Notes under the pieces: generated by a model
What the model was told of the DNA's origin: nothing
The model's database searches: none
What the model saw: the letters and a program-made list of their open reading frames with translations, nothing else
Program-made: the position numbers and the translations under genes
Shown: positions 35,448-45,706 of the stretch, piece by piece
Layout: every line of letters starts with the position of its first letter
Numbering within the stretch: position 1 is the stretch's first letter
From: DATFQE01 sp963738205
Lineage (GTDB): Bacteria; Actinomycetota; Thermoleophilia; Gaiellales; Gaiellaceae
Reading direction: 5' to 3'
Assembly (NCBI GenBank): GCA_963738205.1
Contig: CAVTVQ010000007.1
Coordinates: forward strand, 248,001-312,000
Length of the DNA stretch: 64,000 nt

Positions 35448-36026
35448 ATGGTTGCCGTCGCCACTGTTCGCCTGCTCGCTCTCGTTGTGGCACTGACCGG
35501 AGTTTTTGCCCTCGCGATGCCGGCGACCGCGACCGCCGCGAAACCGTGCTGGAAGCAGATCGTCGACGACTGGTACGACAACGAGCGGATCGACGGCAGC
35601 TACTCGCAGAAGTGCTACGCGCAGGCCGAGCAGAGCATCCCGCAGGACCTCCGCGACTACTCCGACCTTCCCGCCGAGATCGCACGCGCGCGTGCGCGTG
35701 ACCTGCGCGGACAGCAGAGCGATCCCGGCCGTGATCGCGTCGTCCAGAACGTCCAGAAGTCCGGGCCGGTCGACGCGCGGAACGACAACAACGACGACAG
35801 CAACGACGGTGGCGGCGGGACGAGCACAGGCCCGTCCACCGGCGGCCCGATCGGCGACTTCCTCGATGCGGCCGGTCCGTCCAGCGCAGACTCCGCGCCG
35901 ATTCCGCTGCTCGTGCTCGCCGGCCTCGCACTCCTGCTGGTCGCCGCCGGCGCCGCGGGCCTGTTCACCCGGCGCCTACAGGCGCGCCGAGCGCGCACGA
36001 CGCCTCCGGACACCCCGGACGCCTAG
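35448..36026 (+). CDS. Exported single-anchor protein of unknown family
   Basis: 192 residues from the ATG at 35448. Signal peptide (LLALVVALTGVFALAMPATATA), a helical segment with two Cys (KPCWKQIVDDWYDN, YSQKCYAQAEQSI), an Asn/Asp/Gly-rich linker (ARNDNNDDSNDGGGG), and one C-terminal membrane helix (IPLLVLAGLALLLVAAGAAG) followed by an Arg-rich tail. The layout is of a surface-exposed domain tethered by its C-terminus. Function unknown. It is divergent from the ligase-like gene. Confidence 0.82.
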   Translation: MVAVATVRLLALVVALTGVFALAMPATATAAKPCWKQIVDDWYDNERIDGSYSQKCYAQAEQSIPQDLRDYSDLPAEIARARARDLRGQQSDPGRDRVVQNVQKSGPVDARNDNNDDSNDGGGGTSTGPSTGGPIGDFLDAAGPSSADSAPIPLLVLAGLALLLVAAGAAGLFTRRLQARRARTTPPDTPDA

Positions 36027-36053
36027 CCGCTTTCTGCGATCCTCGGGTCGCTG

Positions 36054-36455
36054 ATGCGGCTCGAGCACCTCTACAAGCTCCGCTTCTCCTACCCCGAGTT
36101 CTGGTCAGTCGGCCCGCAGAACTTCGGCGTCGCCGAGGGCCGCTGCGAAGGACGCGTCTCCGGCCGGTTCCGCGGCGCGAATCACTCGCTCACACGCAGG
36201 GGCGGCGCCGTGCTGCCGAACTTCCAGGGCTTCATCGAGACGGACGACGGCGCCGAGCTCCTCTTCGACTACCGCGGCCGAGGCCAAACGAGCGACGGCT
36301 TCGAAGCCATAGGGACGGCGACGCACGTCTCGGGCGACGAGCGCTACAGGTACTTGAACGACGTCGTCTGCGCGCTCGAGGCCCGAGGGGATCCAGGCGA
36401 GGACGAGATCGCCGTCGACGTCTACGAGCTCGTGTGGGAGGCGATCGCCGAGTGA
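36054..36455 (+). CDS. DUF3237 family protein, copy 1
   Basis: 133 residues. Contains the DUF3237 pattern: GVAEGRCEGRVSGRFRGANH, DDGAELLFDYRGRG and an ERYRYLNDVVCALE segment. These are small beta-barrel proteins of unknown function. No signal peptide. The stop overlaps the start of a paralogue (GTGA). Confidence 0.85.
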   Translation: MRLEHLYKLRFSYPEFWSVGPQNFGVAEGRCEGRVSGRFRGANHSLTRRGGAVLPNFQGFIETDDGAELLFDYRGRGQTSDGFEAIGTATHVSGDERYRYLNDVVCALEARGDPGEDEIAVDVYELVWEAIAE

Positions 36456-36880
36456 AGCTCGAGTTCCTCTACCGCGCGCGGTGGCGTTACACCGAGCTCG
36501 CCTCCGCCACGCTCGAGGGCGAGCTGCAGCAGTACTTCATGCTCGCCGAGGGCCGTTGCGAGGGAGCCGTGTCCGGTCGGTTGCGCGGCGCCAACCATCC
36601 CCAGCGCCGGGCGGACGGCACGGTCTGCCCCGACTACCAGGGCGTGATCGAGACCGACGACGGCGCGACGATCTTCTTCGACTGGCGGGGCTACGGACGT
36701 GCGTATCCCAAGGGTCGTCGACAGTTTGTCGCCTCCGGCACGCACCGAACGGAAGACGAGCGCTACCACGCCTTGAACGAGGCCGTCTGCGCGCTCGAGG
36801 GCGAGGTGCGGGCGCGGCCGGACGAGAGCGGCTCCGACCTCGTCGCGGACGTCTACGCGCTGCGCCGAGCGGGTCCTTGA
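36452..36880 (+). CDS. DUF3237 family protein, copy 2
   Basis: 142 residues from the GTG at 36452, coupled to copy 1. The same motifs are present (FMLAEGRCEGAVSGRLRGANH within 21 residues, DDGATIFFDWRGYGR, ERYHALNEAVCALEG). Tandem duplicates with conserved cores suggest a hetero-oligomer or recent duplication. Function unknown. Confidence 0.85.
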   Translation: MKLEFLYRARWRYTELASATLEGELQQYFMLAEGRCEGAVSGRLRGANHPQRRADGTVCPDYQGVIETDDGATIFFDWRGYGRAYPKGRRQFVASGTHRTEDERYHALNEAVCALEGEVRARPDESGSDLVADVYALRRAGP

Positions 36881-36932
36881 GGGCGGCCCGACTCCGTTCG
36901 ACCCCTCCCTAGGCAGGGCCGCGCCCGGGGCG

Positions 36933-36938
36933 TAGACT
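36933..36938 (+). promoter_or_regulatory. Putative -10 box of the DUF3592 gene
   Basis: TAGACT, 26 bp before the GTG at 36965, leaving room for a short leader that includes the GGAGGTG ribosome-binding site. Confidence 0.35.
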
Positions 36939-36964
36939 CGCGCCGCTTCCCTCGGAGGTGGCGG

Positions 36965-37696
36965 GTGAACCTGGAACGTCTCCTTTACTGGACCCCGAGG
37001 CTGTTGTTCGGCGTCGGCGCCGTCCTGCTCGTCGCAGCGGCGGTAGCAGCTGCCTTCACCGCCCGCTTCATCGTGAACGCCGAGCGCACCGAGGGCACGG
37101 TCATCGACCTGTCCCGCAGCGAGGACTCCGAAGGCAGCGTCACGTACAGCCCCGTGGTCGCGTTCACGGTGGACGGCCGAACCATTCAGTTCACCTCGTC
37201 GTCGGGATCGTCGTCCCCGCCTTCGGTCGGCGATCGCGTCGAGGTCCTCTACGACCCCGACGACCCGAGTGACGCCCGGCTGTCCGGCTTCTTGGACCTC
37301 TGGCTCTTCCCGCTCGTTGCCGGCGGGATCGCGCTCGCATGCGGCGTGGTCGGGCTCGTCTTCCTCCTTCGTACGCGCCGGCCGAGCAAGGAGGACGTCG
37401 AGCGGCTACGTCGGCACGGACGCCGTGTCGAGGGAACCTCACCGCGCGTCGTCTACTGCAGCGACATCGACATAGTGGGTCGCTCGCCCTACCGCCTCGA
37501 CGTGGACGTTCACGACCGGTTGACCAACAAGGTGCGAGTGCTGCAATCCGAGCACATTTGGTTCGACCCGAAGCCGTATCTGACCGATCGCAAGACGATC
37601 GACGTCTATCTCGATCCCGAGGATCCGGATCGCTACGTCGTCGACACCTCGTTCCTGCCCGAGTCCGAGCCCGCTTCCGTCCGATCCCCTCCCTAG
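36965..37696 (+). CDS. DUF3592 family membrane protein
   Basis: 243 residues, GTG after GGAGGTGGCGG. Two membrane helices (about 14-33 and 109-133) enclose a beta-rich loop with the DUF3592 signature (ERTEGTVIDL, TYSPVVAFTVDGRTIQF, GDRVEVLYDPDDPSDARL). A C-terminal soluble domain repeats a similar barrel (YRLDVDVHDRLTNKVRVLQ, KTIDVYLDPEDPDRYVVD). Function unknown. Confidence 0.85.
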   Translation: MNLERLLYWTPRLLFGVGAVLLVAAAVAAAFTARFIVNAERTEGTVIDLSRSEDSEGSVTYSPVVAFTVDGRTIQFTSSSGSSSPPSVGDRVEVLYDPDDPSDARLSGFLDLWLFPLVAGGIALACGVVGLVFLLRTRRPSKEDVERLRRHGRRVEGTSPRVVYCSDIDIVGRSPYRLDVDVHDRLTNKVRVLQSEHIWFDPKPYLTDRKTIDVYLDPEDPDRYVVDTSFLPESEPASVRSPP

Positions 37697-37779
37697 ATTG
37701 TCGGGTCCACTCGGACCGGCGCAGACGCCACCCGAGTCGCCGAAAGTAAGCTTCACGAGAGGACCGGGGAGGTTCCAAC

Positions 37780-40578
<2,799 letters not shown>

Positions 40579-40592
40579 AGCTAGCTGTAGAG

Positions 40593-40653
40593 CGACACGA
40601 AAAGTGTCGGTGGAAACGACACGCTTGAAAGCGAGAAACGACACGAAAGTGTC
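40593..40653. repeat. Array of three small hairpins after nrdJ
   Basis: Three units each begin CGACACG, at 40593, 40618 and 40639-40640 (spacing about 25 and 22). Units one and three fold as CGACAC-GAAAA-GTGTCG (40593-40609) and GACAC-GAAA-GTGTC (40640-40653); the middle one as CGCT-TGAA-AGCG (40622-40633). The loops are GAAA-like and the spacers carry GAAA too. The array lies 15 bp after the nrdJ stop; it could shape the 3' end of the message or be a protein-binding repeat for the next genes. Confidence 0.5.
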
Positions 40654-40727
40654 AGTAGCTCGCGGCAAGAGGCAGTCAGGACTGGGCGCAGCGATGCGCC
40701 CGAGTCCGTTTCTAGGCCCGACAGGAC

Positions 40728-41779
40728 GTGGCTCGGCGTCCGCACTGGTGGCACCACCTCCAGGCCAGCAAGCAGGAGGCTCTGCTCGCGGTCGACCTGT
40801 ACAACCAGTCGCGCCGTGAGCGGCGGCTGGAGGCCTTCGTCGTCCACATGCACATGGCCTGGCTCTACCTGCTCCAGGCGCGGTTCGAGCGCGACGGGAT
40901 CGATTTCTGGTACCGAACGAGCGGGGACTGGCGAATCCGCGGCAAGGACGGTGAGTTCCGCACCTGGGAACTCGCCCGCTGCATCAAGGAGCAATTCCCG
41001 AAGACCAATGACCCGGTGCGCAGCAACGTCGAGTTCTTCATCGGCTTCCGCAACAAGATCGAGCACTACTACGAGCGCCTGCTCGAGACGCTCGTCGCCG
41101 GCAAGTGCCAGTCGCACATCCTCAACTACGAGGCGACGCTGGTGGAGCTCTTCGGACAGGAGGAAGGCTTGGCGGACCAGCTGCGCTTCCCCGTCTTCGT
41201 GAGCTCGCTCACGGAGGACGCCGTCGAGGCGCTAAAGAAGACCCACAAGCGGCTACCGAAGCGCCTCACGCGGTACGTCGAGGAGTTCGACGCAGCCCTC
41301 GACGAGGAGGTTCGCAGCGACCACCGCTACGACTTCCGGGTGCTGCTGATCCCTCAGACGGGCCCGAAGAGCGAAGCCGATGTAGCAATGCGGTTCGTGC
41401 GGCTCGACGAGCTGCCGGAAGAAGCAGCGCTCCGACCTCGACGTCGTGCAGACGATCGTGCGCGAGAAGAAGGTACCCGTGCAGCACGCCGGCCGGCTCA
41501 AGCCCTCAGACGTCTGCCGCGAGGTCGAGAAGGCGCTCGGCGTCAAGTTCAACGCCAGCTCCGACCATGCCCGTGCCTGGCGCCACTACAAGGTTCGGCC
41601 GGCGGCCGGGGACGGCAATCCTGCGCGCACGAAGGACGCAGTACTGCGTCTGGGACGAGCCGCACGGCGACTACGTCTACACCGAGGCCTGGGTGAAGCT
41701 CTTGATCAAGGAACTGAGCGACCCGAAGACGTTCAAGAAAGTCATCGGGCACGCGCCGATCAGCATCAACGGTGGCTAG
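40728..41779 (+). pseudogene. Frameshifted DUF3644 protein
   Basis: From the GTG at 40728 the reading frame gives the N-terminal DUF3644 domain (ASKQEALLAVDLYNQ, HMAWLYLLQARFERDGI, FFIGFRNKIEHYYE). A frame change near 41418 leads to VVQTIVREKKVPVQHAG and FNASSDHARAWRHYKVRP, and another near 41630 to TQYCVWDEPHGDYVYTEAW and the natural end at 41779. About 350 codons when repaired. DUF3644 proteins are of unknown function and often sit in variable genome regions. The pieces keep family residues up to the breakpoints, so the damage is slight. Confidence 0.8.
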
Positions 41780-41863
41780 CTCACAGCCATCCGCCGTATA
41801 AAGCTGTATAAAGGCGCGCCGTTGACGACGCGGGCGCCGGCTAGTGCGTCCGAAAGTGCGCGA

Positions 41864-41869
41864 TAGGTT
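41864..41869 (+). promoter_or_regulatory. Leaderless-type -10 box
   Basis: TAGGTT, six bases before the ATG at 41876, with no ribosome-binding site between. Confidence 0.4.
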
Positions 41870-41875
41870 GGCTGT

Positions 41876-43329
41876 ATGACCGCTAGCTCTGACCCCCTCG
41901 TCTCTGAGCTGCGCCTGCGGGAACTGCTCGCTCGCCAGGGCGAGGCGTTCGACCTGGACTACAAGGCGGAGCTCGACGTCCAGCAGAACCCGAAGCACAA
42001 ACTCAAGCTCGTCAAGCTCGTCGCGGCCATGACAGCGCGTGGCGGCGACATCGTCGTCGGTGCCGACGGCGTCGGCAGCCCGACCGGGAAGGTCACGCCC
42101 GCATTGGCTCAGGTGTACGACGAGGCGAACCTTCGCTCGATCTTGCGCGGCTACCTGCCGCCTGAGCTGAGCGTGCACACGTCAGACGCACGTGATCGAC
42201 GGCGCCCGAGTTGTCCTCGTCCATGTCGACGCCGACGGCGGCGGGCCGCTCCGCTGATCAAGGACGGCATCTACCACGATGCCAAGAGCAAGCCGGTCTA
42301 CGAGTTCCGCCGGCACGAGAGGTTCATCCGTGACGGCACGAGCAATGCGTTGTTCACCGGCGATCGCCACCAGATCAGCCTCCTGCTCAACCAGCGGTCC
42401 ACCGCCGCGCCGGCGAGCGACCCCTCGAAGAGCATGACGTTCGACGCCCCGCTCGAGGAGGTCGCATCGGCGGGCGCCGATCTCGTGCGCAGCCAGGACG
42501 ATGTGCCGCTGCGGATGCTGCTGGGCACTGCCGAGGAGCGTGTGCGCCAGGCGGTCATGAGCAGGCGTGGGACGCGGTCCTCGACCGCCTGCTCATCCTT
42601 GGGTGCGCCTACCTGCGGCTCGGCGCCGACGAGCAGCTGCGCGAGACGCTCGTAGTGCTACGGCACATCTTCGAGATCGGCTTCGATGAAAGCGACGTAC
42701 AGCGCGAAACCAGCGACGCTTGGTCCCACCGCCTCTTCCTCGAGGTGAGTGCGCGCGCGGAAATCCTCGGTGCGCTGGCCTTGCGCATGCGTCGCTGGGC
42801 CTGGGTCCGCGAGATCGGACTCTGGCGTCCGCCCGAGGTCGGCATCCCCGAGCTGGCCAGCTGGATTCGGGTGGCTCAGGTGTCCAAAGGGCACGAGAGT
42901 TGGCCGCGCCACGATGATCAGCGACGGACACCCAAGGGCATCCCGGAGATCGCGGCTGAGCTTGCGGAGGGGCTGCCGCACGTCGCCGACGACATCGGCG
43001 GGGACGCGGATCGGTTGCGCGTCTCGATTGGGCGGTTCGACCTCGCCGTCTGCTTGATGGCGGTGGCCGCGCTAAACGACGCCAGCCCCCGCGTGCTCAT
43101 GATCGATGGGCTGAGGGTGACGGGCCGCGACGGATTCACGCCGTTCCTGCGCCAAATTTTCGTTACCGGCGAAGCCCGCGAAGCCATCTTCCCGCTAGCG
43201 GATGACGACCTCGCCGTCGCGCTCAAGGCGTGGGAGGCGCTGGTCTTTCAGTCAGGGAACAGCTACTTCGGCTGGATCGGCGAGACGGACAAGTTCATCG
43301 AGAAGCATCACCCACGCCCCGGGAGCTAG
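41876..43329 (+). pseudogene. Frameshifted AlbA_2/Schlafen-type DNA-binding domain protein
   Basis: Starts MTASSDPLVSELRLREL, followed by an AlbA_2-like domain (EAFDLDYKAELD, LVKLVAAMTARGGDIVVGADG, then in a second frame HVIDGARVVLVHVDADGG from about 42185 to 42255, then VYEFRRHERFIRDGT). Another change near 42555 continues into a helical C-terminal part (AWDAVLDRLLILGCAYLRL, then WVREIGLWRPPEVGIPEL) ending at 43329. About 484 codons when repaired. AlbA_2 domains occur in putative transcription regulators and in Schlafen-like proteins. It follows the DUF3644 gene in the same orientation after 96 bp. Confidence 0.7.
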
Positions 43330-44040
43330 TCGACCGCACGGCCGGGGCGCCAAGGTCGAAGCCGCGTGAGCCGGGTGCCCGTGAAGATCGAAGCCGACGG
43401 CACTCAGGCGGCTGGCGAGTCGCTCTGGCCCTCGTCGTTTCTACTCCCTACATTGAGAGGTGAGGAGAGACTCGCCCCAAGAACCCCCCGCATCCTGCTG
43501 CCCCGTGACGCTGCGCTCGATGAAGCGCTCGCGCGTGTAGAGGCGATTCTCGGGCCGACCTACGACGGCGCGCGGCGTGTTCCTAACCTGGCTATCCGCG
43601 GCGCCGAGGGGTTGATCGAAGACGCGGCGAGCCGGACGCAGCTGGCTGCACTTCCACGAGTCCGGGAGTGCTCTTCGATCCGGACTCTCGCCCGCGTCGA
43701 CGAGGAGGCCTGGGGCCACGAGCCGTCCCGCGAGTGGAGGCTTCGCCATTGATGTCGACGTCGCGACAGTGGCGGTCGCCGCTCTCGCGCGCATCTGGCT
43801 GCCTTGCGTGATCGGGGGGTCAGGTCTTGCATTGACGGACCTGCGGCAACGTAAGACCTGACCCGATCGCCATTTGGCGTCGGGTGGCGACGCTTGACGA
43901 GATCGTGACAAGCGAGGACGACTAGTCGCCCCATCGGGCTGCGGCTCGCCGCAGGCGTGCCCGAGGGTGCGGTTCGCCGTTCCGCGAGCGCCAAGGACCC
44001 GCGCAACCCCCAAACAATCGCTGGCGCTAGGGTCGCGCGG
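43330..44040. other. Intergenic region with relic-like sequence
   Basis: Open frames on both strands (for example 43366-43752, 128 codons, plus strand) have no recognisable domain, signal peptide or ribosome-binding site, so I do not call a gene. The region contains the palindrome at 43810-43868. Confidence 0.4.
43810..43868. repeat. REP-like palindrome
   Basis: Inverted repeat with right arm AAGACCTGACCCGATC (43853-43868) and left arm GATCGGG...TCAGGTCTT (43810-43828, with three extra G), spaced by about 24 bp. The GGGTCAGGTCTTGCA type of arm is common in short palindromic elements linked to Y1/RAYT transposases in many bacteria. No transposase is present here. Confidence 0.5.
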
Positions 44041-44475
44041 ATGCCCGCGACCGCAGTCGACCGGGAGCACCGGGTCACGCCGCGCGAGCTCTTCTTCGAC
44101 CTCGTCTTCGTGTTCGCGTTCACGCAGGTCGCGACGCTGCTCTCCGACGACCCGACGTTCGCAGGGATCGGCCGCGGCGTGCTCGTGCTGGCCGCGCTGT
44201 GGTGGGCGTGGACGGCCTACGCGTGGCTGACGAACACCGTCGATCCCGAGGAGGGCGTCGTAGGCGCGGCGCTGCTCGTCGCGCTGATCGCGATGTTCGT
44301 CGCGGCGCTCGTGGTACCGGACGTGTTCGACGACGAAGGCGTCCTCTTCGGCGTCGGTTTTCTCGTCGTCATCGCCATGCACCTGACGCTCTACGCCCTC
44401 GCCGGCCGCGGGAACCGCGACCTGCTCGCGGCCGTGCTCCGGCTGCCGCCGTGGACGCTGCTCGCCTCGCCCTAG
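44041..44475 (+). pseudogene. Truncated LtrA (low temperature requirement A) membrane protein
   Basis: 144 residues from the ATG at 44041. The start is typical LtrA: REHRVTPRELFFDLVFVFAFTQVATLL, WWAWTAYAWLTNTVDPEEG when read in segments, then three more membrane helices, but the frame ends after PPWTLLASP at about one third of the usual length (near 390 residues). Nothing downstream continues it; the formamidase gene follows on the other strand. It is a 3'-truncated relic. Confidence 0.75.
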
Positions 44476-44504
44476 ATAAGCCCCTTGCCGGGAAGCGCTA
44501 GTCG

Positions 44505-45467
44505 CTAGCTGCGGAACACCGCCATGGGCAAGACCGCGCTCACGACGTACTCGCCCGCGTCGACGATCTCGGAGATCTTCAGATCGACGCAGAGGCTCGA
44601 GAGCACGTAGGCGTCCTCGCGGGAGAGGTCGTGCGCCTCGCCGAGGTAATCGATCATCGCGCGCACGGCCTGTTGCGCGGCCGCGTACAGATCAGGACCT
44701 ACGCCTATCGTGCCGTACCACCCGCCGCTGTCGACCTGCGGGGTCAGCGGGCCGGGCGCCGTTCGATACTGCGGCGCGGGGATCGAGCGATCCTCGTGGA
44801 GCGTGAAGCGCACGACGCCGTACATCGGCGCTTCGATCCCGGTCACGCAGACCTCGCCGTCGCCCTGCGCAGCGTGGGCGTCGCCGCAGCTGAACAGGGC
44901 ACCCTCGACCTGTACGGGCAGATACAGCGTCGTGCCGCGAACGAGCTGGCGCGTGTCGAGGTTGCCGCCGAAGGCTCCGGGCGGCATGACCGGCACCTCG
45001 CTCGCGCCGGCCGGGCAAACGCCCATCGTGCCCAAGAACGGCGCGATCGGAATCGCGATGTCGTCGCGCAGGTGGGTGAACGCTCCGTCCGTGAGGTCGA
45101 AGATCCGCAGGTACGGCTCGGCGAAGTCATCCGGGAGCAGCCCGAAGCCGGGGATGATCGCCGTCCAACCCCATCCTTGCGTGTGCAGGTCGATGATCTC
45201 GATCGCGAGCGTGTGGCCGGGTTGCGCACGTTCGACCGCGATCGGCCCAGCGAGCGGGTACACGCGGTCCCAGTCCAGCGAGCCGATCGCTTCGGCGGTC
45301 GACTCGGGCGTGATCTGGTTATCGCTCACATCGCGCGTCTGGACGACGACCGTGTCGCCACTCGCGACGGTGACGACCGGCTCGTTTTCGGTGTCCCACG
45401 TGAAGTGGACGCGGTCGGTCGGGAAGTAGTGGGTTCGCTCTGCCGGAAGCACGTGGGTCTGCGCCAT
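44505..45467 (-). CDS. Acetamidase/formamidase family protein
   Basis: 320 residues, ATG after GAAAGGGGAG. FmdA/AmdA family: N-terminal HYFPTDRVHFTWD, PLAGPIAVERAQPGHTLAI, PFLGTMGVCPAG, GGNLDTRQLVRGTTLYLPV and the metal/substrate segment CGDAHAAQGDGEVCVTGIE. These cytoplasmic enzymes hydrolyse formamide or short amides to ammonia and the acid. It is monocistronic, and the Zn-ligand residues appear intact. Confidence 0.92.
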   Translation of the reverse strand: MAQTHVLPAERTHYFPTDRVHFTWDTENEPVVTVASGDTVVVQTRDVSDNQITPESTAEAIGSLDWDRVYPLAGPIAVERAQPGHTLAIEIIDLHTQGWGWTAIIPGFGLLPDDFAEPYLRIFDLTDGAFTHLRDDIAIPIAPFLGTMGVCPAGASEVPVMPPGAFGGNLDTRQLVRGTTLYLPVQVEGALFSCGDAHAAQGDGEVCVTGIEAPMYGVVRFTLHEDRSIPAPQYRTAPGPLTPQVDSGGWYGTIGVGPDLYAAAQQAVRAMIDYLGEAHDLSREDAYVLSSLCVDLKISEIVDAGEYVVSAVLPMAVFRS

Positions 45468-45611
45468 CAGACTCCCCTTTCTCTCGCCGTTACGGCGAAG
45501 CTACACCCGCCGCGCGACCCCAGCAACGCTGAGCATCGATGAGTCGACCTCGATCGCCCAGCGGAGGCGCGGCGGCCGCGAGTGAGCACCGCCGCGCCCT
45601 CGAGGAACCGG

Positions 45612-45682
45612 ATTACGGGCCGTAGTCGAGCCAGGTGCCGAGCGGTGGCCGCTCGTCGACGCCGGGCTTGCTCCAGTCGCAG
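45612..45682 (-). pseudogene. 3'-terminal relic of a DUF6351 gene
   Basis: 69 bp (45614-45682) identical except for one base to 61365-61433, the last 23 codons of the intact DUF6351 gene on the same strand (CDWSKPGVDERPPLGTWLDYGP). The stop is TAA here and TAG there. Nothing upstream on the minus strand matches further, so only the very end survives. It lies between the formamidase and cyclic-nucleotide-binding genes. Confidence 0.8.
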
Positions 45683-45706
45683 GCGTCTGATTCCAACCCC
45701 CAACGC

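Noticed and set aside
37697..37779. Cobalamin riboswitch upstream of nrdJ
   Set aside because: The gap is only 83 bp and lacks the conserved B12-box sequence.
40593..40653. Hairpin array considered as a CRISPR array
   Set aside because: Units are only about 22-25 bp, not identical, with no unique spacers and no cas genes.
40593..40653. Hairpin array considered as NrdR boxes
   Set aside because: ACAC...GTGT halves are present, but spacing and AT core do not match the NrdR box, and the array lies downstream, not upstream, of nrdJ.
43441..44382. 313-codon minus-strand open frame
   Set aside because: Overlaps the clear LtrA start on the plus strand and shows no domain or start signal.
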